From Mixophyes australis (taxonomy: Eukaryota > Chordata > Amphibia > Anura > Limnodynastidae): a stretch of DNA of 64,000 bases. The notes under the pieces are model-generated. The model searched no databases and had not been told where the DNA came from. It was given only the letters and a program-made list of their open reading frames with translations. Positions 34,071-44,016 of this stretch are shown here, in pieces (the stretch's first letter is position 1; each line of letters starts with the position of its first letter). Position numbers and translations under genes: made by a program. The stretch lies in NCBI GenBank assembly GCA_036250195.1, contig JAVHZZ010000006.1, positions 156,538,224-156,602,223 on the forward strand, read 5' to 3'.

Positions 34071-36786
34071 TTTGCGCTCAGAATGGATTCAAAGCAGTCC
34101 ACATATGATCAGAATGAGCAACCAGGTTTTGTCACCAGTCCTGATGTTAGTGTTCCCAGTACGTCATCTGGCCAAGGCGATGTCAAACAACAGAGTGTTT
34201 CCAAATCAGTGCAAAAAACAAAAACCAAAAAAAAAATTTACTGCGTTGAAGCGAAAACTAAGTGTTACCGAGCAAAAGTTAAGTGCCGATAAAAAAAAAA
34301 TTGCAAACATGCCATTCTACACACGCAGTGGCAAAGAGAGAATGAGGCCTTCACCTTTGGCTATTAGTGGCAGATCCCAAAAAGTTACCCAGCCTACAAT
34401 TGGTGCACAACTACTGTTACTCATCAAAGCCGAGCTGCAAGACAACAGTAAGGCATTAGAGGAGAATGTTTGCTCTGATTCACAAATGACAACAATCCCT
34501 GTGGAGAGTCCATCCAACAGTGGGATGTCTAATCGTGAGCATTCTGCTCATGTGTGCCTTAATAGCCCGAGTGTAGCCGGTGATACCCAAATTGAGGATC
34601 CCTTTTTGAAATTAGAAGAGGATGAGGGGGAGATTTTGGTAGGTGACGAGGGCGCTAATGAGGATGTTGATGAGGATGAGTTTGTTTGTGTAAGTCCTGC
34701 ACCAGTGGCAGCAGTTCTGGCACGTGACAAGAAAAAGACCATTGTCATGCCTGACCATAAAACAAAAAAATCCACTTCTTATGTGTGGAATTATTTCTAC
34801 CCAAATCCAGACAACAATTGTATAGCCATTTGTAGTATATGTCAAGCCACAGTCAGTCGAGGGAGGGACCTTAACCATCTTGGAACCTCGTCTATGTTAC
34901 GCCATTTAACGAGAGTTCATGGCAAAGTGTTGGAAAAAGTTGAAAGTTCTTCCCAAAAGAATACAAGCACTCCATCATCAGCTAAGACCCTCCGCTCACC
35001 GACATCCCGACGGCTACAAAATACACCCACCACACCATCCTCATCAATATCCTCAGTAGCGCTCGGAGTTAGCCCGGCATCCCACTTAAGGCTGGATGAC
35101 TCCTGCACTATTATTGATTCCTCTGAAGAAAGCATTATTCCCACTGCTGCTGCTGTTGCTGCTGCTGGGAGTGAATCGTCATCCCAGAAGCATGTGAAGA
35201 AAATGAGCAGTCCTACATTTCAGCAATTAACTGTGAAATAATCATTTGCAAGGGGAAGCACATATGACAGCAGTCACCCAGTCGCCAAGCGAATCACAGA
35301 CGCCATGGCTGCAATGTTAGTGTTAGATCTGCGTCCAATCTCCACAATAAACGCAGCTGGTTTGTCACAGTTAATTGAGGTTTTGTGTCCACGTTACAGA
35401 ATTCCATCGCGACACCATTTCTCCCGTAAAGCAATTCCAAAACTATACCAAAAAGTGTGTAAAAATGTAGAGATTGCGCTGTAAAATGCCATTCTGCCCA
35501 CTGTCTACTTAACCAAAGATATGTGGACAAGTGGAAGTGGGCAAACCAAAGACTATATGACTGTGACAGCCCACTGGGTTGGTCATTCACCTTCACCAGC
35601 AGGAACAGCAGCAGCATGTACACCACTACGTAACATTGGTCACAGGCAGGCCACTCTTTGTATCACCGGCTTCACTAACAGGCATACGGCTGACAATTTG
35701 TTACGCAAACTGAGAGATGTGATTGATGCATGGCTTATACCACTCGGACTCTCCCCAGGGTATGTCATTTCTGATAACGCCAACAATATAGTGTGAGCAT
35801 TACAGCTGGGTGATTTCCAACATATTCCCTGTTTTGCTCACACCATCAACTTGATGGTGCAGAGCTTCCTACGAAATAACGATGAGGTGCAGTCGATGCT
35901 TTCGGTGGCCCGTAAGATTTCAGGCCATTTCAGGCATTCAGCCACAGCATGTAGGAGATTACAGCAGCTCCAAGAGCAGTTTAACTTGCCCTGCCATCAA
36001 CTGAAGCAAGAGGTGGTAACTAGGTGGAAATCCACCCTGTATATTCTTCAGAGGATGGAGGAACAGCGCAAAGCTATCCAAGCATATTGCACAAGCCATG
36101 ACATTGGGAAAATAGGGGGGGATGTATTTCACTCTTGCACAGTGGGGAATCCTTTCAGTCCTGTGCAAGGTGCTGAAACCATTTGAAGTTGTGACGTGTG
36201 AGGTAAGTGCAGACTCTGCTAGTTTGAGCCAATTCATTCCTTTAATTAGACTATTGGAAAAGCAGCTTGAGAAAATGAAGGAGGATCTGAAAGCAAGCAA
36301 TTCAGCAAAGTATGTTGGCCTTGTCGATCAAGTACTTAATTCGCTTCACAATGATCCTCGAGTTATTAAGATCTTGAACTCGGATCAGTACGTTTTGGCC
36401 ACTGTGCTTGATCCAAGGTTTAAAACCTGCATTGAGTCTTTACTTGTAAATGAGCGAGATGTGAACTTTTGCAAGGAGCTATTGCTCAGCAAGTTGGCCG
36501 CTGAACTGGACCTCGGCTTGACAACGTGTCCCCCTTCACTTTCTCAAGCTGCTGCTGCTCGTAAAAAATTAAAATTCCCAAAAAGAAGCAGGGAAGACGC
36601 AGGTGGCAGCCAGAACAATTTAACATCTGGGCTGGTTTGAAGGATTTTTCTAAAAAATGTGTCACTTTGCCCATAACTCCATCCAATACGAGTATAAACA
36701 TGCAAAGGATGGTGGAGGATTACTTTCAAGAGATAGTTGATATGGAAATGTCAGACAGTCCCTTTCCTTACTGGGAAGAAAAGCAG

Positions 36787-37555
36787 TGTCACACGCTGGA
36801 CTCCCGCTGTCTCCCCGGGAGCCGGCGCCTGTCCCCGCTGATTCTGGAGGCCTCCTCCACCAGGATCCCCCCTGTTAAACAAAACTCACTTACCTGGTTC
36901 CACGCCGCTGCCACCGTCCAGCGCTGTCTGTTCCCCTCTTCCGTTCAGCGCTCAGTGTTCTGCGCATGCGCAGAGCTGTCTAGCCCTTTTCTGTGCTCTC
37001 ACTGCCCTCTATTGGCTGCCTAATAGGAACTGCACTATATCTAAACCCTATGACCAGAACTCAATGCTGGTTCTTTCAGTCAGTCCCTGACTCTAGTATT
37101 GGATACAGCTCCCGTGTTTTTGCTCCTCTCCGAGTTTCCAAGCCGCTATCCCTCCGGGAACACCACCTCTAGGTGGCTACGCTACCGAAGCTCTGGTCAG
37201 CACCCCCAAGTGGCAACTATATTCTACTTCTGCAAACCAACTTCCGAGTATCTACGTTGCAGTACCTTCCTGCTATTTCCACTCCCAAGTGGCAACGTCG
37301 CTGAACATTACCGGCATCATCAATATCAAGTGGCAAGTTTATTCCTAATTGATTCTACGCTCTCTCTATTGTGGTTCACTGGGAACTTCCTTAGGGGACC
37401 GCGACCTGCAAGTGGAAGCCGCAAAAGCCCATATTCCCTTGCGGGAATCACTGGTGAACACCTTTCACTTGTTTAGAATCCACGCCCCTAGCGAGAGTAA
37501 CGCCAATCCCGGCTGAACTACTAGGATCCGGTTTTAACCCTACTGGTACGTGACA
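36787..37555 (+). repeat. 5' LTR of element A
   Basis: It begins tgtcacacgctgg and ends ggtacgtgaca. It contains an intact NRF-1-like palindrome and a TATA box placed 30 bases before the inferred RNA start. Confidence 0.93.
36961..37075 (+). promoter_or_regulatory. element A promoter: NRF-1 site, TATA box and self-primer
   Basis: tgcgcatgcgca (36961-36972) is an NRF-1 consensus. tatatcta starts at 37036. Thirty bases on, at 37066, lies gctggttctt, the perfect complement of the ten bases beginning two bases after the LTR (37558-37567). The TATA spacing and the complementarity independently indicate the same RNA 5' end. In the 3' LTR the NRF-1 site has decayed to tgcgcatgtgca. Confidence 0.75.
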
Positions 37556-37568
37556 CTAAGAACCAGCC
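37556..37568 (+). promoter_or_regulatory. primer-binding site and leader of element A
   Basis: aagaaccagc at 37558-37567 pairs over all ten bases with gctggttctt at 37066-37075 in the LTR. Tf1/sushi-group elements are known to self-prime with the RNA's own 5' end. The spacer from LTR to gag ATG is 13 bases, as in elements B and D. Confidence 0.8.
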
Positions 37569-38507
37569 ATGTCAGATCCTGATAGAGAACCTTCCGCCAA
37601 GGATATGCTTCAACACTTGGTTGGAAGAGTGGAGCGCCAAGATGCAGTTCAGATGCAACTTTTACAATGTCTGTAAACTCTGGCTACCCGTTTAGACGCA
37701 CTACAGGTGGCTCCGCCTCAGCCGACTATTCAACCACAACCACAAGTAGCTGAGGGTCCTCCTGCAGCTGCTTCCTCTCTGCGTTTGCCAACTCCCTCCA
37801 AATTCGATGGTGACCCTAACTCCTGCCGTGGTTTTTTAAATCAATGCTCCATCCAATTTGAGTTATTACCTCAGAATTTTCCTACCTCCAGGTCAAAAGT
37901 GGCCTACATGGTCTCACTCCTATCCGGCCAAGCCCTAGCATGGGCCTCTCCTCTGTGGGAGCGTAATGACGAACTCCTCAACGATGTTACAGCCTTCACC
38001 TCAGCATTCCAGAAGATTTTTGACGAACCAGGACGAGTGACATCTGCGGCTACAAGCATCCTAAGACTCCGTCAGAACTCACGGTCTGTGGCTCAATACG
38101 TTATTGAGTTTCAGACTCTATCCTCCGAACTCCAGTGGAATGATGAGGCTCTTGTAGCTGCCTGTCCTACCTGTGCTCAAAACAAAACCCCCCGCCAAGT
38201 CCCACAGGGGCTACTCCACCCTCTTCCACTACCTACCAAACCGTGGACTCATATTAGCATGGATTTTATCACTGACTTACCCCCAGCTAATAAATTCAAT
38301 ACCATCTGGGTCATTGTGGACCGCTTCTCTAAAATGGCACACTTCGTTCCACTCATCGGTCTTCCGTCCTCAGTATGTCTGGCTCAACATTTCATAAAGG
38401 AAATTTTCCGACTACATGGCTGTCCCGTGAAATTGTCTCGGATCGTGGGGTGCAGTTTGTCTCGAAATTCTGGAGGTCCCTCTGTCATCTTCTGGGCATC
38501 CGTCTGA
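37569..38507 (+). pseudogene. gag fused in frame to integrase core (element A)
   Basis: The gag ATG at 37569 opens MSDPDREPSAKDMLQ. A TAA at 37674 (codon 36) replaces what is Gln in B. The same frame then continues from 37677 to 38507: capsid region FDGDPNSCRGFLNQCSIQFE and LLSGQALAWASPLWER, then at about 38156-38165 it jumps to the integrase zinc-region end CPTCAQNKTPRQ and the core MDFITDLPPANKF with the first catalytic Asp. A one-base loss near 38428 ends the frame. The zinc knuckle and frameshift site are gone, so capsid and integrase parts are joined directly without frameshifting. Confidence 0.85.
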
Positions 38508-39389
38508 AATTCTCTTCCGCATATCATCCCCAGACCAACGGCCAGACGGAAAGGGTAAACCAAGATCTTGAAACGTTTCTCAGGATATTTTCCTCAGCCA
38601 ATCAGAGGAATTGGGTGGATTTATTACGCTGGGCGGAATTTGTTCACAATAATTCCTTTCATGAATACATCATCCACTCCCTTCTCCGTGGTATTTGGGC
38701 ACCATCCTCGCATGCCAGAATTTTCAGCCCTACCTCCCACCCAAGTGCCAGCAGTTAATACCCTTCGGCAGGACTTTCTATCCATCTCGTCTCAAGTTCG
38801 GAAGGCTCTTAAAAAATCCTCCACTCGCTACAAGTTAGCGGCAGATAAGAAACGCAGAGCTGTTCCTCTGTTGAAGATTGGCGACAAGGTATGGTTATCT
38901 ACAAAGAATCTTCGTCTTAAAGTACCCTGTATGAAACTGGCTCCTCGCTACATTGGTCCTTATAGGATCATTCAAGTAATCAGTCCGGTTTGTTTTAAGT
39001 TACGACTACCATCAACTCTGCGTATTGCTAATGCCTTTCATATTTCCCTATTGAGACCGCTCATCATTAATCGATTCACTGTGCCCGTTACATCTACTAC
39101 TCCTCTTTCCCTCCAACAAACTGATGAATTCGAGATCAGCCATATTCTGGATTCCAAGAGTTCTAGGGGAACAATCAAGTATCTAGTTGACTGGAAAGGG
39201 TACGGCCCCGAAGAGCGCTCCTGGGTACGGGCTGCAGACATTTGTGCTCCTCTTCTGCTGAAAAAATTTCATTCCAGATTTCCGAAGAAACCAGGTCCTA
39301 GGTGTTCAGTGCCCACCTTTAAAGGGGGAGGTACTGTCACACCCCGGACTCCCGCTGTCTCCCCGGGAGCCGGCGCCTCTCCCTGCTGA
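38375..39389 (+). pseudogene. integrase C-terminal half and chromodomain (element A)
   Basis: Two overlapping frames continue pol: [12 protein letters not shown] with the second Asp and [16 protein letters not shown] with the Glu (to about 38660), then after a frameshift [27 protein letters not shown] and HISLLRPL (the GPY/F-like C-terminal region). The end is a chromodomain (DEFEISHILDSK, YLVDWKGYGPEERSWV, 39124-39230). The frame runs past the polypurine tract into the 3' LTR, as in B. The chromodomain in intact elements directs integration to marked chromatin. Confidence 0.88.
39321..39331 (+). promoter_or_regulatory. polypurine tract of element A
   Basis: aaagggggagg lies three bases before the 3' LTR start at 39335 and would prime plus-strand DNA synthesis. 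Confidence 0.8.
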
Positions 39390-40005
39390 TTCCGGAGACC
39401 TCCTCCACCAGGATCCCCCCTGTTAAACAAAACTCACTTACCTGGTTCCACGCCGCTGCCACCGTCCAGCGCTGTCTGTTCCCCTCTTCCGTTCAGCGCT
39501 CAGTGTTCTGCGCATGTGCAGAGCTGTCTAGCCCTTTTCTGTGCTCTCACTGCCCTCTATTGGCTGCCTAATAGGAACTGCACTATATCTAAACCCTATG
39601 ACCAGAACTTAATGCTGGTTCTTTCAGTCAGTCCCTGACTCTAGTATTGGATACAGCTCCCGTGTTTTTGCTCCTCTCCGAGTTTCCAAGCTGCTATCCC
39701 TCCGGGAACACCACCTCTAGTTGGCTACGCTACCGAAGCTCCGGTCAGCACCCCCAAGTGGCAACTATATTCTACTTCTGCAAACCAACTTCCGAGTATC
39801 TACGTTGCAGTACCTTCCTGCTATTTCCACTCCCAAGTGGCAACGTCTCTGAACATTACCGGCATCATCAATATCAAGTGGCAAGTTTATTCCTAATTGT
39901 TTCTACGCTCTCTCTATTGTGGTTCACTGGGAACTTCCTTAGGGGACCGAGACCTGCAAGTGGAAGCCGCAAAATCCCATATTCCCTTGCGGGAATCACT
40001 GGTGA

Positions 40006-40663
40006 TGTCACGACTGTTAGTGGGTGTATGACTGGTAGAAGGTACCTGCTGTTGTTGGCGCAACTCAGAGGAAGGCGCGGAGTCTAACGTGCCCCTGGTA
40101 TTCACCAGGAACCCCCGCAAGGAAGTATGGACTCCGCTGCAGGGACACGCAGGTCGCGGTCCTTCCTAGAGTCCACAGCGAGATACAAGGGGGTGTCAGA
40201 CAGGCCGGTTCAGCAACGTTCAGGTAGAGGAGGTACAAAAGGGAAATCCAGAAGAATGGTGAGGCAAGCCGAGTCGGTAATCTTCAGGGAGCGCGGTACA
40301 AAGGCAGAATCCAGATAGGGGTGGTCAAACGGTCCGGGTCAAAAGGGTCACAGGCAGCACGAGGAAGGTCAGGAACAATATAGCAACTGGTACACAGAAA
40401 CGCTGGAGGCAGGAAGACCTGATACTCTGGCACTGACTAAAGGACAGGAAGGGGTTTAAATAATGAGAGGATCCAATCAGCTTCAGCGCTGAGCGCTGTC
40501 ATACCTGCCGCCGGGAATACATAGCGTCCCGTTGCCTAGCAACGGGGCGCGTCATACTGCGGGGGAAATAGATGGCAGGGGAATCCGGAAATGACGCGTC
40601 TGGTTGCCTAGCAACCAGACGCGCGATCACCCAGTCAGGCGGCCGTGCGGACGGCGCCTGACA
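40006..40663 (-). repeat. 3' LTR of element B
   Basis: Plus strand tgtcacgactg...cgcctgaca. The pol stop codon (40627-40629) lies 34 bases inside it. No difference from the 44902-45559 copy was seen. Confidence 0.95.
40531..40615 (-). promoter_or_regulatory. two RFX-type X-box palindromes in the B LTR
   Basis: gttgcctagcaac occurs at 40531-40543 and 40603-40615 in the 3' LTR, and at 45427-45439 and 45499-45511 in the 5' LTR. Each sits in a longer palindrome; the second extends to gcgtctggttgc...gcaaccagacgc. In the 5' LTR they lie about 70-155 bases upstream of the TATA box. The sequence matches the RFX X-box (GTNRCC-RGYAAC). Element D keeps a variant palindrome. RFX binding is a motif-based inference. 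Confidence 0.55.
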
Positions 40664-43600
40664 GTATACCCTCCTCTTCCTCCTCCTGTTTGAAGGAACT
40701 TTTTAAGAATTCTCGGAGCGTGAAGGTCCTGCTTGTCCACCCATGATCTCTCCTCTGGGCCAAATCCTCTCCAATGGACCAGAAATTGCTGTTTGCCACG
40801 AAGAATGCGAGAGGCCAAGATCCGACTGACTTCGAATTCAGTTCCATAAGAGGTTTGTATTGGTGGGGGACGACCAGGAGGTCGATAGAATTTATTGAGT
40901 ACCAGTGGTCGTAGTAATGAGACATGAAAAGTATTATGACATCTCAGAGAAGGAGGAAGTTTCAATCTGAAGCATACAGGATTAATGACTTGCATGATGG
41001 TGTACGGACCAATAAATCGAGGCGCCATCTTCATAGAAGGAACCTTTAGTCTTAGGTCCCGGGTGGATAGCCATACCTGGTCTCCCACCTTTAAGAGAGG
41101 AGTGGCCCTCCGATGACGATCTGCAAAGATCTTGTGATGCTGAGTAGCCTTGAGTAAAGCCGTCTTAGTCTTAGCCCAAATGAGAGAAAATTCCCGATAA
41201 AGAGTATCTACGGCTGGCACCGATGAAGAGGACACTGGAAAAGGATCCGGAAACACAGGGTGACTTCCGTATACAATAAAGAACGGAGAGAATCCGGTAG
41301 ACTCATGAATGTGTTGATTATGGGAGAACTCCGCCCAAGGAAGGAATTGAGACCATTTATTCTGGTTGTCGGAGGTAAAACAGCGGAGGAATGTCTCGAG
41401 ATCCTGATTGATTCGCTCCGTCTGTCCGTTGGTTTGCGGATGGTATCCTGAAGAGAATTTCAATTCTATGTTTACTTTTTTACAAAAGGTTCTCCAAAAC
41501 TGGGATGTAAATTGGACTCCGCGGTCCGAAATGATCTCCTTCGGGCACCCATGTAGTCTGAATATTTCCTTAATAAAGATATCCGCCAGACGACTGGCCG
41601 TGGGCAGTCCAGTTAGAGGAATAAAATGTGCCATCTTCGAAAATCGATCAATAACCACCCAGATAGTGGTAAACCCTGCACTGAGGGGTAGGTCTGTGAT
41701 AAAATCCATGGCCACACTCTCCCAAGGAGCATCGGGGATAGGAAGTGGACGAAGAAGGCCTGCCGGGACTCTTCTACAAGTCTTGTGTTGAGCACAAGTA
41801 GTGCAGGAGGCAATAAATCTCTCAATATCGGCACGTACATTAGGCCACCAGAAGCGTCGGCAGAGCAGCGATGTAGTCTTCTTTATTCCAGCATGGCCGG
41901 CAATGCGGGATGAATGAGCCCACTGCAGGGTCTTGAACCGGAGATGGGGTTCCACAAATGACCGGCCTGGAGGAGGAGAGGACGTTTTGGTCCTAGTAAG
42001 GGCTACGATATTAGAAGGATCAATAATATGCTGCGGAATCAATGGTCTTAAACGATCGGAATCGTCAAATGAGCGAGATAATGCATCGGCACGTCCATTC
42101 TTGGCTCCCGGGCAGAATGTGAGTTTCATGTCAAATCGAGCAAAGAAGGATGCCCAGCGGGCTTGCCGAGGATTAAGGCAACGAGCCTCTTGAATGAACA
42201 CTAGATTCCGATGGTCGGTAAACACAGTAACAGGAAATATAGCTCCCTCCAACAGATGTCGCCACTCCTCCAGAGCCGCCTTGATGGCCAGTAATTCCTT
42301 GTCCCCTATTCCATAATTACATTCGCTTGGAAGAAATCGTCTGGAGAAAAACCCACACGGGTTGTGTGAACCAGCCGGAGACTCTTGAAAAAGCACCGCC
42401 CCAATGCCTACTGAGGATGCATCTACCTCTAGGAAGAAAGGTCGTTCTTGATCTGGCTGGGACAGAACTGGGGCTGAAGAGAATGCTTTCTTTAATGTTA
42501 TGAAGGCAGACATGGCCTCCGAAGACCAGACCCTAGGGTTGGCAGTCTTCCTGGTTAACGCTGTAATGGGGGCTATAATGGTGGAGAATCCCTGAATAAA
42601 TTGGCGATAATAGTTTGCAAAGCCGATGAACCTTTGAATGGCTTTAAGGCCTTGTGGCTGAGGCCAGTCCAGAATAGCTGACACCTTGGTGGGATCCATA
42701 CAAAGACCTTGACTTGACACGATGAAACCAAGAAAAGATACCTGACTAATCTCAAACACACATTTCTCCAGCTTGCAATAGAGGTGGTGTCTCCGAAGTC
42801 TACGTAAGACCTCCTTTACTTGTTCCCGATGAGTCTTCAGATCTTTAGAAAATATTAATATATCGTCTAGATATACTACCACAGAAGTGTATAACAGGTC
42901 ATGAAAGATATCGTTAACGAAGGTTTGGAAAATGGCTGGGGCGTTGCAGAGGCCGAAGGGCATCACCAGGTACTCGAAATGTCCATCTCTGGTGTTAAAG
43001 GCCGTTTTCCATTCGTCTCCTTCCTTGATGCGAATTAAATTATAGGCCCCACGGAGATCTAATTTGGAAAAGATTTGAGATCCACTGAGTTTGTCAAAGA
43101 GGTCGGAGATGAGAGGTAGTGGATATCGATTTTTGACAGTGATGCGGTTGAGAGGACGATAATCAATACAAGGCCGAAGAGACCCATCCTTCTTCTTAAC
43201 AAAAAAAAACCCTGCACCCGCTGGGGAAGTAGATTTGCGGATAAATCCCCGTCTCAGGTTTTCTGAAATATATTGAGACATGGCTGACGTCTCTGGACGA
43301 GATAAAGGGTAGGTCCGCCCTTTGGGGATGGGTTGGTCAGGAGATAAAACAATAGCGCAATCCCAGGGACGATGAGGAGGCAAGATCTCCGCTTCCACTT
43401 TACTGAATACATCCTGGAATTCCATATAGGCCTCAGGAAGGTGGGTTAGCTCGGACTGAGCCATTACTAGACATTTAGGAGGCAAAACTCTAGACAGACA
43501 TTCGAAGCGACATCCTTCACCCCATGACATAACTTGAGCGTGGTCCCAATCCATCTGAGGAGAATGTCTTCTCAGCCATGGTAGCCCCAAGATGAGGGGA

Positions 43601-44016
43601 TTAATGGATCTCGGCAACACCAAAAGTTGGATCATTTCGCTGTGAAGTACTCCTACCCTCAACCGAACTGGAGAAGTCACGGAGGAGATGGAGCCGTGAG
43701 TGACACGACTTCCGTCGACTGCCGTCAGAGATAACGGTTGGGGCAATGGGTTCAGAGGTATTTGGAGCTGCGAAGCTAGATCCGCCGAAATGAAGTTCCC
43801 GGAGGAGCCGGAGTCCACAAAGGCCGTGGTGGAAAAGGTACCCTTGGGGGTGCTCAGGATGACAGCCATCTGAAATTCTGGAGAATTTTCTTTAGCATAG
43901 GGAGCAACTGTGGATTCTCCTAAAACGGCCTCCCCGCCACCGTTTAGGAGGAAGAGTTTCCCGGTTTCTTGGGACAAACTCTTAGCAGGTGTCCCGGATC
44001 TCCACAATACAGACAC
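40627..44016 (-). CDS. pol: Pol polyprotein of element B: protease, RT, RNase H, integrase, chromodomain
   Basis: Open frame of 1,129 codons; real translation enters by -1 frameshift at 43956-43962, so residues before about 19 are not Pol, and the ATG at 44016 is only the ORF's first Met. Numbering the ORF: protease VDSGSSGNF 67-75; RT about 255-430 with FVKKKDGSLRPCIDYRPLN, LDLRGAYN and YLDD (382-385); RNase H acidic residues D532, E574, D601 and D644; integrase zinc region H701/H708 and C738/C741; integrase core D771, D831 and E867, a DD(35)E arrangement; GPY/F-like region near 995-1040; chromodomain about 1057-1105 (FEVSRI, FLVHWRGFGPEERSW). All catalytic residues are present. It performs RNA-templated DNA synthesis and integration; the chromodomain should steer integration. 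The stop lies just inside the 3' LTR. Confidence 0.95.
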   Translation of the reverse strand: MSVLWRSGTPAKSLSQETGKLFLLNGGGEAVLGESTVAPYAKENSPEFQMAVILSTPKGTFSTTAFVDSGSSGNFISADLASQLQIPLNPLPQPLSLTAVDGSRVTHGSISSVTSPVRLRVGVLHSEMIQLLVLPRSINPLILGLPWLRRHSPQMDWDHAQVMSWGEGCRFECLSRVLPPKCLVMAQSELTHLPEAYMEFQDVFSKVEAEILPPHRPWDCAIVLSPDQPIPKGRTYPLSRPETSAMSQYISENLRRGFIRKSTSPAGAGFFFVKKKDGSLRPCIDYRPLNRITVKNRYPLPLISDLFDKLSGSQIFSKLDLRGAYNLIRIKEGDEWKTAFNTRDGHFEYLVMPFGLCNAPAIFQTFVNDIFHDLLYTSVVVYLDDILIFSKDLKTHREQVKEVLRRLRRHHLYCKLEKCVFEISQVSFLGFIVSSQGLCMDPTKVSAILDWPQPQGLKAIQRFIGFANYYRQFIQGFSTIIAPITALTRKTANPRVWSSEAMSAFITLKKAFSSAPVLSQPDQERPFFLEVDASSVGIGAVLFQESPAGSHNPCGFFSRRFLPSECNYGIGDKELLAIKAALEEWRHLLEGAIFPVTVFTDHRNLVFIQEARCLNPRQARWASFFARFDMKLTFCPGAKNGRADALSRSFDDSDRLRPLIPQHIIDPSNIVALTRTKTSSPPPGRSFVEPHLRFKTLQWAHSSRIAGHAGIKKTTSLLCRRFWWPNVRADIERFIASCTTCAQHKTCRRVPAGLLRPLPIPDAPWESVAMDFITDLPLSAGFTTIWVVIDRFSKMAHFIPLTGLPTASRLADIFIKEIFRLHGCPKEIISDRGVQFTSQFWRTFCKKVNIELKFSSGYHPQTNGQTERINQDLETFLRCFTSDNQNKWSQFLPWAEFSHNQHIHESTGFSPFFIVYGSHPVFPDPFPVSSSSVPAVDTLYREFSLIWAKTKTALLKATQHHKIFADRHRRATPLLKVGDQVWLSTRDLRLKVPSMKMAPRFIGPYTIMQVINPVCFRLKLPPSLRCHNTFHVSLLRPLVLNKFYRPPGRPPPIQTSYGTEFEVSRILASRILRGKQQFLVHWRGFGPEERSWVDKQDLHAPRILKKFLQTGGGRGGYTVRRRPHGRLTG
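40669..40687 (-). promoter_or_regulatory. polypurine tract of element B
   Basis: The minus strand reads aggaggaggaagaggaggg, five bases before the 3' LTR; it is the primer for plus-strand DNA. It is also translated as part of pol. Confidence 0.85.
43917..43962 (-). promoter_or_regulatory. -1 ribosomal frameshift signal between gag and pol (element B)
   Basis: Slippery heptamer G GGA AAC in the gag frame at 43962-43956, a 5-base spacer (43955-43951), then a hairpin: 5' arm ctcctaaacgg (43950-43940), 11-base loop, 3' arm ccgttttaggag (43928-43917) with one bulged base. The gag stop codon (43946-43944) is inside the 5' arm. The -1 shift leads into the pol frame. The same heptamer is known from visna virus and from PEG10. 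The stem may extend into a pseudoknot, which I cannot test. Confidence 0.85.

Noticed and set aside
33979..34082. Upstream in-frame ATG as start of the 420-residue hAT frame
   Set aside because: The first codons translate the 5' tandem repeat and lie in another frame from the conserved start at 34083, supported by the copy at 61531.
36955..37023. CpG-rich text considered as a host promoter island
   Set aside because: It is the U3 part of element A's LTR, not a host gene promoter.
40627..40925. Separate 96-residue minus-strand frame at the pol 3' end
   Set aside because: Out-of-frame shadow of the intact pol of element B.
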